NCBI RefSeq assembly: GCF_037120725.1 | Contig: NZ_JBBAXC010000002.1 | Location: 281,021 to 345,020, forward strand | DNA length: 64,000 bases | Reading direction: 5' to 3' | Source: Bacillus spongiae | Lineage (GTDB): Bacteria; Bacillota; Bacilli; Bacillales; Bacillaceae_K | Position numbers and translations under genes: made by a program | Shown: positions 9,560 to 17,947 of the stretch, one piece after another | How positions within the stretch are numbered: the stretch's first letter is position 1 | Layout of the letters: every line of letters starts with the position of its first letter | The notes under the pieces: model-generated | The model's input: the letters and a program-made list of their open reading frames with translations, nothing else | Databases searched by the model: none | What the model was told of the DNA's origin: nothing

Positions 9560-9652
9560 TGACTTGAAGTAGTTCCTACTCAGGTCTAATCAAGATGTTC
9601 CGCTGCAAACAATTGGATTTGCAAGAGCTTCTGCTGGAAGGAGTTGAAAACG
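9560..9652 (+). ncRNA. L19 leader (rplS 5' UTR autoregulatory element)
   Basis: The 5' untranslated region of rplS folds into a strong first hairpin: GACTTG/CAGGTC (9561-9566 with 9581-9586) extended by AGTAG/CTACT (9568-9572 with 9576-9580). A second hairpin TGCAAA/TTTGCA (9604-9609 with 9618-9623) lies ahead of the GAAGGAG ribosome binding site. Bacillaceae are known to carry an L19 leader at this position; assignment rests on position and the visible stems, not on a covariance search. Confidence 0.65.
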
Positions 9653-9997
9653 ATGAATCAATTAATTCAAGAAATTACTAAAGAGCAACTTCGTACTGAT
9701 CTACCTTCATTCCGTCCTGGTGATACTGTACGTGTTCACGTGAACATCGTAGAGGGTAACCGTGAGCGTATCCAAGTATTTGAAGGTGTTGTGATTAAAC
9801 GTCGTGGTGGTGGAATTTCTGAAACATTTACAGTACGTAAGATTTCTTACGGTGTAGGTGTTGAACGTACTTTCCCTGTACACACGCCAAAGATTGCAAA
9901 AATCGAAGTAATGCGTCGCGGTAAAGTTCGTCGTGCGAAACTTTATTACCTACGTGCTCTACGTGGTAAAGCTGCTCGTATTAAAGAAATTCGATAA
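9653..9997 (+). CDS. rplS: 50S ribosomal protein L19
   Basis: Large-subunit ribosomal protein L19 (114 aa) at the 30S-50S interface. The highly conserved core [19 protein letters not shown] and the basic C-terminus are present. The ATG at 9653 is chosen because AAGGAG lies about 8 bases upstream and other L19 proteins begin at this MNQLIQEIT segment; an in-frame TTG at 9644 would overlap the ribosome binding region. It has its own promoter and structured leader and is followed by a terminator. Confidence 0.98.
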   Translation: MNQLIQEITKEQLRTDLPSFRPGDTVRVHVNIVEGNRERIQVFEGVVIKRRGGGISETFTVRKISYGVGVERTFPVHTPKIAKIEVMRRGKVRRAKLYYLRALRGKAARIKEIR

Positions 9998-10077
9998 TAA
10001 GAAAAGTGAAAGCATCCGCTTTTGGAGATTGAATTCACTACTAGTTGAATTCTATAACTTTTATTTTCTTATATTTA

Positions 10078-10112
10078 GAAAAAGGAGCTTGGTTACAAGC
10101 TCCTTTTTCATT
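10078..10112 (+). terminator. Intrinsic terminator after rplS
   Basis: Stem AAAAAGGAGCTT (10079-10090) / AAGCTCCTTTTT (10097-10108) with a 6-base loop, followed by a T-rich run; 80 bases after the rplS stop. Confidence 0.92.
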
Positions 10113-10129
10113 TTCTTTTCTTGGAATGA

Positions 10130-10138
10130 TGGTATAAT
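10130..10138 (+). promoter_or_regulatory. Extended -10 promoter for signal peptidase gene
   Basis: TGgTATAAT at 10130-10138, a perfect -10 with the extended TG dinucleotide. No good -35 is visible 17 bases upstream because that position lies in the rplS terminator T-run. It sits about 50 bases before the gene. Confidence 0.6.
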
Positions 10139-10188
10139 TTAGACAATACGGTAAAATAGGAAGGTAAGTATATTAAGGGGTGGGAAAA

Positions 10189-10740
10189 TTGGTTAAGAAG
10201 AAAAATGAAGTATGGGAATGGACAAGGGCTTTATTAATCGCAGCTGGCATTGCGGCAATTATTCGCTTTTTCCTGTTTTCACCTATTGTTGTAGATGGTA
10301 GCTCCATGGTACCAACTTTACAAAGCGGTGAACGTATGATCATGAATAAAATTAGCTACCACTTTAAAGAACCTGATCGATTTGATATTATCGTATTTCA
10401 TGCTCCAGGAAATAAGGATTACATAAAAAGGGTTATAGGCTTGCCAGGAGATGAAATAAAATATCAAAATGATGTTTTGTATATTAATGGCGAGGCCTAT
10501 GAAGAACCCTATTTAGATGAATATAAAGCTATGTTTGAAGGAAACAATTATACAGAAGATTTTACACTTGAAGGTGTGATGAGTGAGAACACGGTACCGG
10601 AAGGACATGTATTTGTACTGGGTGATAATCGTCCGGTCAGCCAAGATAGCAGAACGATTGGTCCGATTAAGATGGAAGATGTGGTAGGATCAACAAATAT
10701 TGTTTTCTGGCCGTTTAATGATGTCCGGTATGTTAAGTAA
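10189..10740 (+). CDS. sipS: Type I signal peptidase
   Basis: Membrane-anchored serine/lysine protease (183 aa) that removes signal peptides from secreted proteins. One N-terminal transmembrane segment (about 12-31) is followed by the catalytic-serine box GSSMVPTL (Ser39) and the lysine box [11 protein letters not shown] (Lys80), then the [11 protein letters not shown] box. The TTG at 10189 is preferred as start because AAGGGGTGG ends 5 bases before it; a GTG at 10180 (three extra residues) lies inside that ribosome binding site. It belongs to the Bacillus SipS/SipT group; which paralogue cannot be said. Confidence 0.93.
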   Translation: MVKKKNEVWEWTRALLIAAGIAAIIRFFLFSPIVVDGSSMVPTLQSGERMIMNKISYHFKEPDRFDIIVFHAPGNKDYIKRVIGLPGDEIKYQNDVLYINGEAYEEPYLDEYKAMFEGNNYTEDFTLEGVMSENTVPEGHVFVLGDNRPVSQDSRTIGPIKMEDVVGSTNIVFWPFNDVRYVK

Positions 10741-10757
10741 GACTTGGAGGTATTAGA

Positions 10758-11624
10758 ATGACAATACAATGGTTTCCTGGCCATATGGCGAAGGCTCGAA
10801 GAGAAGTAACAGAGAAGTTAAAATTAGTCGATATTATTATCGAACTAGTTGATGCAAGACTTCCACTCTCTTCTCGAAATCCGATGATTGATGAGATTGT
10901 TCATCAAAAGCCACGGCTTGTTGTCTTAAATAAAGAAGATATGGCAGATCCTCAGCTGACAAAGAAGTGGATTACCTATTTTGAAAGTAATGGAATTAAA
11001 GCAATCTCTGTAAATGCTCAAGCAGGAAATGGCATGCAGAAAATTGTTAAAGAATCACAATCGATTTTAAAAGAAAAATGGGATCGCATGAAGTCAAGAG
11101 GCATGAAGCCTAGAGCGATTAGAGCGATGATAGTTGGAATTCCAAACGTAGGTAAATCGACTTTAATTAACCGATTAGTAAAAAAGAATATTGCTAAAAC
11201 AGGGAATACGCCAGGCGTTACGAAAAGCCAGCAATGGATTAAAGTCGGAAAAGAACTAGAACTATTAGATACACCAGGAATATTATGGCCAAAATTTGAA
11301 GATGAGAAGGTAGGCTATAAGCTGGCTCTGACTGGTGCCATAAAAGATACAATACTAAATCTACAGGATATTGCGTTATATGGGCTATTGTTTTTAGAGG
11401 AGCATTACGTTTCCAAGCTAAAAGAGCGGTATGAGTTTAGTGACATACCAGATAATCCGGTCGATAAGTTTCAACATATCGGAAAGCTTAGGGGCTGCCT
11501 AATGGCAGGGGGAGAAATAGATTACGATAAAACCGCTGAATTAATTATCCGAGATGTACGGGGGATTCAATTAGGGAGAGTTACATTTGACTTTCCACCT
11601 GAAGATGATAACGAAAAAATGTAG
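10758..11624 (+). CDS. rbgA: Ribosome biogenesis GTPase RbgA
   Basis: Circularly permuted GTPase (288 aa; YlqF) required for a late step of 50S assembly, including L16 incorporation in B. subtilis. The permuted motif order is visible: G4 NKED near 58-61, then G1 GIPNVGKST near 127-135, then G3 DTPG near 171-174. A C-terminal helical RNA-binding domain follows. Ribosome binding site TTGGAGG precedes the ATG. It is linked to sipS by 17 bases and ends in a terminator. Confidence 0.97.
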   Translation: MTIQWFPGHMAKARREVTEKLKLVDIIIELVDARLPLSSRNPMIDEIVHQKPRLVVLNKEDMADPQLTKKWITYFESNGIKAISVNAQAGNGMQKIVKESQSILKEKWDRMKSRGMKPRAIRAMIVGIPNVGKSTLINRLVKKNIAKTGNTPGVTKSQQWIKVGKELELLDTPGILWPKFEDEKVGYKLALTGAIKDTILNLQDIALYGLLFLEEHYVSKLKERYEFSDIPDNPVDKFQHIGKLRGCLMAGGEIDYDKTAELIIRDVRGIQLGRVTFDFPPEDDNEKM

Positions 11625-11648
11625 ACTCAATTGGAGTCTACATTTTTT
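11616..11648 (+). terminator. Intrinsic terminator overlapping the rbgA stop
   Basis: Perfect 13-base stem AAAATGTAGACTC (11616-11628) / GAGTCTACATTTT (11634-11646), 5-base loop, T run. The left arm contains the last codon and stop of rbgA, and the right arm lies where a longer rnhB frame would begin, which argues against an upstream rnhB start. Confidence 0.9.
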
Positions 11649-11675
11649 ATAAAAAAGAGAAGTGGAGAAAACAGG

Positions 11676-12440
11676 ATGGCAACAATTAAAGAGATAAAAG
11701 AACAGCTACAGAATATTACAGAAATTAATCACCCGCAGTTAAAGATGTTTGAATTAGATAAGCGAGTAGGTGTACAAAAGCTAGTTAAACAGTGGCACCG
11801 TGAAAATGAGAAACGCCAACAACTAGTAGAGTCCTTTGAAAAAATGTCAATCTATGAAAATAAAATGAGAAAGGAAGGATTTCAGTTCATTGCGGGTGTC
11901 GATGAAGTGGGAAGAGGGCCGCTGGCTGGGCCTGTCGTAGCGAGTGCTGTTATTCTACCAGAATCATGTTATATTCCAGGTTTAAATGATTCCAAAAAAT
12001 TGAGTGAGGCAAAAAGGGAAGAATTGTATGAGCAAATTCAACAACAAGCAGTTGCCGTTGGAGTAGGTATCCTGACTGCTAGTGAAATTGATCAATGGAA
12101 TATTTATGAAGCTACTAAAAAAGCAATGTTGCAAGGGATTCAACAGTTAAATGTAAAACCGGATTTTTTACTTGTCGATGCAATGAAGTTAGATTTACCA
12201 ATTGAGCAGCTTTCCATTATTAAAGGAGACGCAACCTCGATATCTATCGCTGCAGCCTCTATCGTAGCAAAAGTTACGAGAGATCGACTGATGAAACAAT
12301 ATGCCAAAAAATATCCTCAATACGGATTTCAGCGAAATATGGGGTATGGGACAAGCGAACATATTGAAGCTTTACAGGCAGAAGGTCCTTGTGAACTACA
12401 TCGAAAAACGTTCGCACCTATTAAGACTTTTTTTCAATAG
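11676..12440 (+). CDS. rnhB: Ribonuclease HII
   Basis: Endonuclease (254 aa) that cuts RNA in RNA-DNA hybrids and at single ribonucleotides in DNA. The Bacillus-type N-terminal extension of about 70 residues is followed by the catalytic core AGVDEVGRGPLAGPVVASAVIL (first acidic pair D76, E77; quoted with its continuation only for the motif), DSKKLS and the acidic residue of LLVDAM (D168). The ATG at 11676, 8 bases after GGAG, matches family N-termini; a longer frame would run through the rbgA terminator. Confidence 0.96.
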   Translation: MATIKEIKEQLQNITEINHPQLKMFELDKRVGVQKLVKQWHRENEKRQQLVESFEKMSIYENKMRKEGFQFIAGVDEVGRGPLAGPVVASAVILPESCYIPGLNDSKKLSEAKREELYEQIQQQAVAVGVGILTASEIDQWNIYEATKKAMLQGIQQLNVKPDFLLVDAMKLDLPIEQLSIIKGDATSISIAAASIVAKVTRDRLMKQYAKKYPQYGFQRNMGYGTSEHIEALQAEGPCELHRKTFAPIKTFFQ

Positions 12441-12462
12441 GGTTGGGTAAATGATGTATTAG
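12441..12462 (+). other. Junction between rnhB and the accessory interval
   Basis: Short spacer after the rnhB stop with no terminator. From here to about 14.6 kb the conserved Bacillus order is lost: ylqG and an intact ylqH, expected at this place in B. subtilis, are missing. Confidence 0.6.
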
Positions 12463-13117
12463 AAAAGGGGAAAACTAATAGTCGACATTCCATTGTCTGA
12501 AGTATCATCCTTGTATAAAACTAAAAGAAGAGGAGCTAATGCCCTACTACACAAACACCTTACTCGTCAACGCTATCTGAGAGCCGTTATAGAGCCGTAC
12601 AGAAGTCGTTAAAAGTTCCGTTAGGGTTAATTCACTATAAAACTAAAATGTGCTACCAAAGATGGGAAAAGAGGTATTTCTGTCCTTTAAATTGCAGTCG
12701 TGGATACATAAGACGGCACTGGTAATATGATTGCTCGTAAAGGTGGAACAGGACGAGTAGAATTTGATATTGTGGGCTATACTCACCCATCTTCATTGCT
12801 TTGTACAGATACAGCAGCTAATGATAAGAAATTCGCGAAAAATAAGCACTTGAGGCACGAAACTATATAAAAGACAAAAACAAAATATGAAAAAGGTATT
12901 TCCACATCCAACTCATTAATTACTTCCATAGCAGATAAAAGACCTGGATGAGACGCTTTCAAGGTGTGGCTACAATTATTTAGATATCTATCTCTCCTAG
13001 ATCTGGTGGCTTGAAATAGACAAGACTTTAGCATTTGAAAAACAAGTTGAACAAATGCTTATTTCAGCTTTGCAAAAATCCAATTACAATACTGTAAGTG
13101 TGTTAAGAAGTTTCTAA
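12463..13117 (+). pseudogene. Multiply interrupted gene of unknown function
   Basis: About 215 codons of protein-like sequence broken by many stops. One frame runs from 12463 to a stop at 12610 (49 codons, containing SEVSSLYKTKRRGANALL). The same frame continues past further stops with protein-like stretches such as DGTGNMIARKGGTGRVEFD (from about 12715) and ISTSNSLITSIADKRPG (from about 12898). After a +1 shift, a last segment, EKQVEQMLISALQKSNYNTV, ends at a stop at 13115-13117. The next gene starts 17 bases later, so the pair looks like a former two-gene unit. I do not recognise the family. Confidence 0.5.
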
Positions 13118-13134
13118 ACTGGAGTTGAAAATTA

Positions 13135-13755
13135 ATGAATTATGATATTTACAATAACCCTGATAATTGGATTGGTGAATTTTATGAACTTTCAATTGAA
13201 TATCACCCATTCGGAAATAATAAAAGGGTAAATGAAGCACTTCTTGGTTTGTGTAAAAGTGATAACTTTAATGGAGTATGGGAAGATAAAAAGGATTATC
13301 AAAAGAAATCTATCTTTCTACCAATAAACATTGAAGAAGACAGTGTTACTCAATTTTACGGTACATTATCTTTCTCGAATTCAAAGGATGGTGAACTCCC
13401 TTGTGTAATTACTATCATCAGGGTGGATGGTGAGTCTGATTGGTTAGATATTGCAATACCACAGGCTTCATATGAAGAAATATTTCCTTGCAAATATCCC
13501 CTTACAGTAGAGCTAAACCCTTGGTTAAAGGAAATTAATACCCTGTATACACAGTTGGCAGAAATCATCTATTGTAACTCCCCCTTTGATTTGGCAATGA
13601 TCGGCGAAGAAGTTTCGGGTTACACAAATCAAGAAGAAATTACCCATGAGGATGTGCAAAATATAACCTGTATACTTCCAAGTTATTTACAAGACCGACT
13701 TAAACTCAAAGGAAAAGGAAAAGAGCTGTCAAACCAACTAATAATTTTTGACTAA
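13135..13755 (+). CDS. Hypothetical protein, intact gene in a decayed locus
   Basis: Intact 206-residue acidic soluble protein with no signal peptide or membrane segment; I do not recognise the family. It starts MNYDIYNNPDNWIGEFYE, has a beta-rich middle (FLPINIEEDS, GTLSFSNSKDGELPCVITI) and a charged C-terminus. ATG at 13135 with GGAG 10 bases upstream. It sits 17 bases behind a pseudogene and is the only intact frame in a 2.2-kb interval replacing ylqG. The size, acidity and position behind a dead gene would fit an immunity or antidote protein left after loss of its partner, but that is speculation from context. Confidence 0.7.
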   Translation: MNYDIYNNPDNWIGEFYELSIEYHPFGNNKRVNEALLGLCKSDNFNGVWEDKKDYQKKSIFLPINIEEDSVTQFYGTLSFSNSKDGELPCVITIIRVDGESDWLDIAIPQASYEEIFPCKYPLTVELNPWLKEINTLYTQLAEIIYCNSPFDLAMIGEEVSGYTNQEEITHEDVQNITCILPSYLQDRLKLKGKGKELSNQLIIFD

Positions 13756-13858
13756 GCTCTTCTTTTCTTTCCAAAAATTAAAAAAGAACTTACGTAAATG
13801 CACCAAATTTGTCTTCTAACGGTGAATGTAAACAAGAAGTGAAATAGACCCTTAAATC

Positions 13859-14029
13859 GATGCGGCTCTCGCTTCTCAAGGAGGAGCTGCAAAGATTAAA
13901 GAGTTATTCGAGTGGATTACTGCAAAATTTATGGGCAAAACCTCCTTTCTAAGGCTAAATGATTATCAGCATGGTCTTATTTTCCAATGGTCTGGAAAGG
14001 AAAATGAGGAGAATCCATTGTTGCTATAG
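13859..14029 (+). pseudogene. Possible fragment of an M20-family peptidase
   Basis: A 56-codon open stretch without a start codon. Its segment LNDYQHGLIFQWSGKENEE followed by NPLLL resembles the N-terminal part of M20 carboxypeptidase-S-like enzymes (pattern: Tyr-x-Leu-x-x-x-Trp-x-Gly-Lys ... Pro-x-Leu-Leu, just before the metal-binding His-x-Asp motif). It stops exactly where that motif should come. A second short stretch, SLKETIIDM (about 14045-14080), could be a later part of the same protein after a deletion. No catalytic residue remains. Assignment is from memory of the family pattern. Confidence 0.33.
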
Positions 14030-14200
14030 TGTTTATTTCATTTACGTTCTTTAAAAGAAACAATTATTGATATGTAAGTCCAAATTCGTATTATTGCGTT
14101 AATAATAATGAACGAAAAATAGTGGACTCATCTCTAATAAAAATGTTAAAAAAGGTCTGACTGAAAAGGGTATACATTTTCATAGTAGATAAAGATAGAA

Positions 14201-14489
14201 ATGAAAAAATTATATGAGCTTAATTCCTACGGCGAAGGGAATGGATTTATAGTGCCCGCAATGGCCGTTGCATTGAATTTCGATGGTCAAGTAACTAATT
14301 CATCAAAAGTAGTGGCCAAAGGGACTGGGCTCATTTCAGACAATTTTTTTAGCAAAGGCAAATGAATACCATATATCGATTCAAGCCTAGTGGAATGATT
14401 GGGGGAACTAAAATTAAATGAGAAAATTCAAGATGAAATAGAGGAAGTTGTAGCACAGGTTTTTGTATTAATCAGCTTACATACATAAA
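14201..14489 (+). pseudogene. ylqH: Decayed ylqH (FlhB C-terminal-domain-like)
   Basis: Reads from an ATG at 14201 as a short leader, then AVALNFDGQVTNSSKVVAKG, the typical FlhB/YscU C-terminal (post-cleavage) pattern. The frame breaks at a T run (about 14343-14349), continues as LAKANEYHISIQ in a second frame, and shifts again near 14390 into SLVE (stop) LGELKLNEKIQDEIEEV and a stop at 14487-14489. At least two frameshifts and one premature stop. In B. subtilis ylqH encodes just this stand-alone domain between rnhB and sucC, so both sequence and position agree. The intact full-length FlhB is encoded at 42.4 kb. Confidence 0.72.
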
Positions 14490-14690
14490 CTAAAAGGGTA
14501 GGATAAATGTTTTATTACAAAAGTATTTAACGACAATTTGATCAAGTGTATTCAGTATAAATATCTCACTAAATAGATTGAATTTTTAAACTAATATAAT
14601 ATTTTTATTATAATGGTAGACAGATTTTCGGACATTTTATACAATGAAAGCGCAGTCTATTTTTTGAAGAGTTTGATTGGAGGATGGGAA
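14490..14690 (+). promoter_or_regulatory. sucC upstream region with candidate -10 elements
   Basis: AT-rich spacer between the ylqH remnant and sucCD. Two exact TATAAT hexamers occur at 14595-14600 and 14609-14614; the second has only a poor -35 (TTAAAC at 14586-14591, 17-base spacer). One of them is likely the sucCD promoter, since no gene upstream could supply transcription. The leader is about 70 bases long and shows no strong hairpin. Confidence 0.4.
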
Positions 14691-15851
14691 ATGAATATCC
14701 ATGAATATCAAGGTAAAGAAATCCTCAGAAGTTATGGGGTAGCAGTACCTAATGGAAAAGTAGCATTCACTGTAGAAGAAGCAGTTGAAGCAGCAAAAGA
14801 ACTAGGGACAGAAGTATGTGTTGTCAAGGCTCAAATCCACGCAGGAGGTCGCGGTAAAGCGGGTGGAGTTAAAGTGGCAAAGGGCTTAGACGAAGTTCGT
14901 ACATATGCAAATGATATATTAGGTAAAACCCTTGTTACACACCAAACAGGCCCTGAAGGCAAAGAAGTTAAGCGCTTACTTATCGAAGAGGGCTGTGATA
15001 TCAAGAAAGAGTATTATATTGGATTGGTACTTGATCGTGCAACATCACGTGTTGTGTTAATGGCTTCTGAAGAAGGCGGAACTGAAATTGAAGAAGTAGC
15101 AGAACAAACACCTGAAAAGATCTTTAAAGAATATATTGATCCAGTTGTAGGCTTAACTGGATTCCAAGCTCGTAGAATTGCCTTTAATATTAATATTCCA
15201 AAAGAACTAGTAAATAAAGCTGTTAAGTTTATGATGGGCTTATATAAGGCTTATGAAGAAAAAGATTGTTCAATTGCTGAAATAAACCCGCTTGTTGTTA
15301 CAGGTGATGGGAATGTAATGGCTCTAGATGCAAAGTTAAACTTTGATTCTAATGCTCTTTATCGACAAAAGGACGTTTTAGCGTTCCGTGATTTAGAAGA
15401 AGAAGATGCAAAAGAAATTGAAGCGTCTAAATATGATTTAAGTTACATTTCATTAGATGGAAATATCGGTTGTATGGTAAACGGTGCGGGACTAGCAATG
15501 GCCACAATGGATATTATTAAACATTACGGTGGAGACCCTGCTAACTTCCTAGATGTTGGAGGCGGTGCTACAGCAGAAAAAGTAACAGAAGCTTTTAAAA
15601 TCATTTTATCTGACGAAAATGTTAAAGGTATTTTTGTTAATATATTTGGTGGAATCATGAAATGTGATGTTATTGCTACTGGTGTAGTCGAAGCAGCAAA
15701 ACAAATTGATTTAAATGTTCCCCTTGTAGTTCGCTTAGAAGGAACAAATGTTGAATTAGGAAAGAAAATTTTAAATGAATCTGGGTTGAACATCATTGCG
15801 GCAGAGTCAATGGCAGATGGCGCACAAAAAATAGTAGGACAAGTAGGATAA
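14691..15851 (+). CDS. sucC: Succinyl-CoA synthetase beta subunit
   Basis: ADP-forming succinate-CoA ligase beta subunit (386 aa), the TCA-cycle step making ATP from succinyl-CoA. It begins with the conserved [17 protein letters not shown]. The ATP-grasp domain includes [15 protein letters not shown] (about 45-59); the C-terminal half contains [11 protein letters not shown] and the DVGGGA loop near the phosphohistidine site, and [15 protein letters not shown] at 14691 follows TTGGAGG; the frame is open upstream to 14613 but that part has no ribosome binding site and no similarity. sucD follows after 18 bases. Confidence 0.98.
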   Translation: MNIHEYQGKEILRSYGVAVPNGKVAFTVEEAVEAAKELGTEVCVVKAQIHAGGRGKAGGVKVAKGLDEVRTYANDILGKTLVTHQTGPEGKEVKRLLIEEGCDIKKEYYIGLVLDRATSRVVLMASEEGGTEIEEVAEQTPEKIFKEYIDPVVGLTGFQARRIAFNINIPKELVNKAVKFMMGLYKAYEEKDCSIAEINPLVVTGDGNVMALDAKLNFDSNALYRQKDVLAFRDLEEEDAKEIEASKYDLSYISLDGNIGCMVNGAGLAMATMDIIKHYGGDPANFLDVGGGATAEKVTEAFKIILSDENVKGIFVNIFGGIMKCDVIATGVVEAAKQIDLNVPLVVRLEGTNVELGKKILNESGLNIIAAESMADGAQKIVGQVG

Positions 15852-15869
15852 GAAAGGCAGGGGAACATA

Positions 15870-16772
15870 ATGAGCGTATTCATTAATAAAGATACAAAAG
15901 TAATGGTACAAGGTATTACAGGTTCAACAGCCCTATTTCATACTAAGCAAATGCTAGAGTATGGGACAAAAATTGTAGCAGGTGTTACTCCTGGTAAAGG
16001 AGGAACAGAAGCAGAAGGTGTACCAGTTTTTAACACAGTAGCTGAAGCAGTACAAGAAACAGGCGCAAATGTTTCAGTCATTTATGTTCCTGCTCCATTT
16101 GCAGCAGACGCGATTATGGAGGCTGTAGATGCTGAATTAGATTTAGCGATTTGTATTACAGAACATATTCCTGTTCTAGATATGGTAAAAGTAAAACGTT
16201 ATATGGAAGGTAAGAAAACACGTCTTGTAGGACCAAACTGTCCTGGTGTGATTACTCCTGAAGAATGTAAAATTGGTATTATGCCAGGTTACATTCATAC
16301 AAAAGGTCATGTAGGCGTTGTTTCACGTTCTGGTACCTTAACATATGAAGCAGTACATCAGTTGTCTCAAACAGGGATTGGTCAATCAACAGCTGTTGGA
16401 ATCGGTGGAGATCCAGTCAATGGAACGGATTTCATCGATGTTCTTAAAGCATTCAATGAAGATGAAGATACTTATGCTGTCATCATGATTGGTGAAATCG
16501 GAGGTACTGCTGAGGAAGAGGCTGCTCTGTGGGTAAAAGAAAATATGACTAAGCCAGTTGTAGGATTTATTGGCGGACGTACTGCACCTCCTGGAAAACG
16601 TATGGGCCATGCTGGAGCTATTATCTCTGGTGGTAAAGGAACCGCTGATGAAAAAATTAGAGTAATGAATGAATGCGGAATTGAAGTAGCCGACACGCCA
16701 TCGGTTATGGGTGAAACGTTAATAAAAGTTCTTAAAGAAAAAGATCTTTTTGAAAAGTGTAAAACGCATTAA
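15870..16772 (+). CDS. sucD: Succinyl-CoA synthetase alpha subunit
   Basis: CoA-binding, phosphohistidine-carrying alpha subunit (300 aa) of succinate-CoA ligase. The N-terminal Rossmann CoA-binding domain starts [19 protein letters not shown]; the active-site histidine lies in GHAGAII (His247). Ribosome binding site AGGCAGGGG precedes the ATG. Forms a heteromer with SucC encoded immediately upstream. Followed by a hairpin resembling a terminator. Confidence 0.98.
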   Translation: MSVFINKDTKVMVQGITGSTALFHTKQMLEYGTKIVAGVTPGKGGTEAEGVPVFNTVAEAVQETGANVSVIYVPAPFAADAIMEAVDAELDLAICITEHIPVLDMVKVKRYMEGKKTRLVGPNCPGVITPEECKIGIMPGYIHTKGHVGVVSRSGTLTYEAVHQLSQTGIGQSTAVGIGGDPVNGTDFIDVLKAFNEDEDTYAVIMIGEIGGTAEEEAALWVKENMTKPVVGFIGGRTAPPGKRMGHAGAIISGGKGTADEKIRVMNECGIEVADTPSVMGETLIKVLKEKDLFEKCKTH

Positions 16773-16782
16773 GAAAGAGCTT

Positions 16783-16815
16783 CGAACAGTCCTTCTAATA
16801 GAAGGGCTGTTTCTA
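16783..16815 (+). terminator. Terminator-like hairpin after sucD
   Basis: Stem ACAGTCCTTCT (16786-16796) / AGAAGGGCTGT (16801-16811), one G-T pair, 4-base loop, followed by TTCTATT. The T tract is weak, so read-through into dprA is plausible. Confidence 0.65.
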
Positions 16816-16833
16816 TTAAAAAGGAGGTTATTT

Positions 16834-17706
16834 ATGATTGATAAAAAACGATTTATTCATTTATTACATTGCCAAAGCTTAAGCTGGAAAAATATTTACT
16901 TCTATTTAAGAAAAGACCCTACTCTCATAAATTTATATTCCTCTTCAAATTCTTCATTACGTCAAGCTTTTCAACTTTCAACAAGTAAATTTATCCAATT
17001 CCAAAGAGAACTAAATAGCTTTTCTCACAAAAAAACACTTCAAAGATATGAAGCAGATCGTATAAAAATAGTGACGATCTTTGATCAGGACTATCCCTTC
17101 CTTCTTAAGAACATTTTTCAACCCCCATGGGGACTTTTTTGTCAGGGAAATCTAGACCTTCTATCTAAGGGAAAGAGGTTGGCTGTTGTAGGGGCAAGAA
17201 ATGCAAACGAATATGCAGAGCGTACACTAACAGAGCTACTCCCCCCATTAGTTCACCAAAATATTATCATTGTCAGTGGTCTAGCAACGGGTGTAGATAC
17301 TTTTGCTCATAAGATGACAATAAAATTCAATGGCGACACAATTGCTGTATTAGGAGGAGGATTTAACCATATATATCCTAAGAAGAATGAGGTTTTGGCT
17401 AGAGAAATTGCTAATGATTACCTTCTTCTCAGTGAATATCCCCCAGATACAATGCCTAAAAAATGGCATTTCCCTGCAAGAAACCGCATTATAAGTGGAT
17501 TATCAAAAGGAAGCTTAATTGTTCAAGCTGGTGCACGAAGTGGATCATTAATAACAGCTGAAATGGCGCTGAATGAAGGGAGAGATGTTTTTGCTATTCC
17601 AGGACCTATTCACCACCCCTTGTCTATTGGTACAAATAGTCTAATAAAACAAGGGGCAATACTTGTTCAAACTGCAGAGGATATTTTGCAAGAAATGTCT
17701 GTATAA
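16834..17706 (+). CDS. dprA: DNA processing protein DprA
   Basis: Rossmann-fold single-stranded DNA-binding protein (290 aa) that loads RecA on incoming DNA during natural transformation. The C-terminal two-thirds shows VVGARNANEYAERTL, VSGLATGVDTFAHK, GGGFNHIYPKKN and RNRIISGLS, all typical. The ATG at 16834 follows AAAGGAGG by 6 bases and is preferred over upstream in-frame codons that overlap sucD. Located between sucCD and topA as in Bacillus. Presence alone does not show competence. Confidence 0.96.
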   Translation: MIDKKRFIHLLHCQSLSWKNIYFYLRKDPTLINLYSSSNSSLRQAFQLSTSKFIQFQRELNSFSHKKTLQRYEADRIKIVTIFDQDYPFLLKNIFQPPWGLFCQGNLDLLSKGKRLAVVGARNANEYAERTLTELLPPLVHQNIIIVSGLATGVDTFAHKMTIKFNGDTIAVLGGGFNHIYPKKNEVLAREIANDYLLLSEYPPDTMPKKWHFPARNRIISGLSKGSLIVQAGARSGSLITAEMALNEGRDVFAIPGPIHHPLSIGTNSLIKQGAILVQTAEDILQEMSV

Positions 17707-17873
17707 TGTAGTTAAAAGTAGATTTTTCCATAAATTTTTCACAAAAAGGTTGCAATTATTCATAATCTGTTATACATTTTGCAACAGAAGTTATTTGAGG
17801 TCGAAGACCAAGAATGAATGAAAAAATAGTTGTCCTAACTTGTAAACGTTGTCACTCAGAGCTCATATTATAT

Positions 17874-17902
17874 TTGACAAAGAGATTGAAGACATTTAAT
17901 AT
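17874..17902 (+). promoter_or_regulatory. SigA promoter for topA
   Basis: Perfect -35 TTGACA (17874-17879), 17-base spacer, TAATAT (17897-17902), 45 bases before the topA start. One of the best promoter matches in the window. Confidence 0.75.
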
Positions 17903-17947
17903 TTATTCTTGAATATTCAGTATATTTACCTCTAAGGAGGACTTTGC

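Noticed and set aside
12783..13034. 83-codon reverse-strand frame
   Set aside because: It lies opposite the pseudogene; protein-like sequence is on the + strand and the reverse product shows no family pattern.
13756..14490. Initial idea that this debris is an LXG-type polymorphic toxin, because of a VPAMAVAL-like stretch
   Set aside because: Reading all three frames shows the stretch belongs to an FlhB C-terminal-like (YlqH) pattern, which also fits the B. subtilis gene order.
15524..15883. 119-codon reverse-strand frame over sucC/sucD
   Set aside because: Shadow frame opposite well conserved genes; no ribosome binding site.
17750..17776. TTGCAA...TATACA as an additional topA promoter
   Set aside because: The spacer is only 15 bases and a much better promoter lies nearer the gene at 17874-17902.
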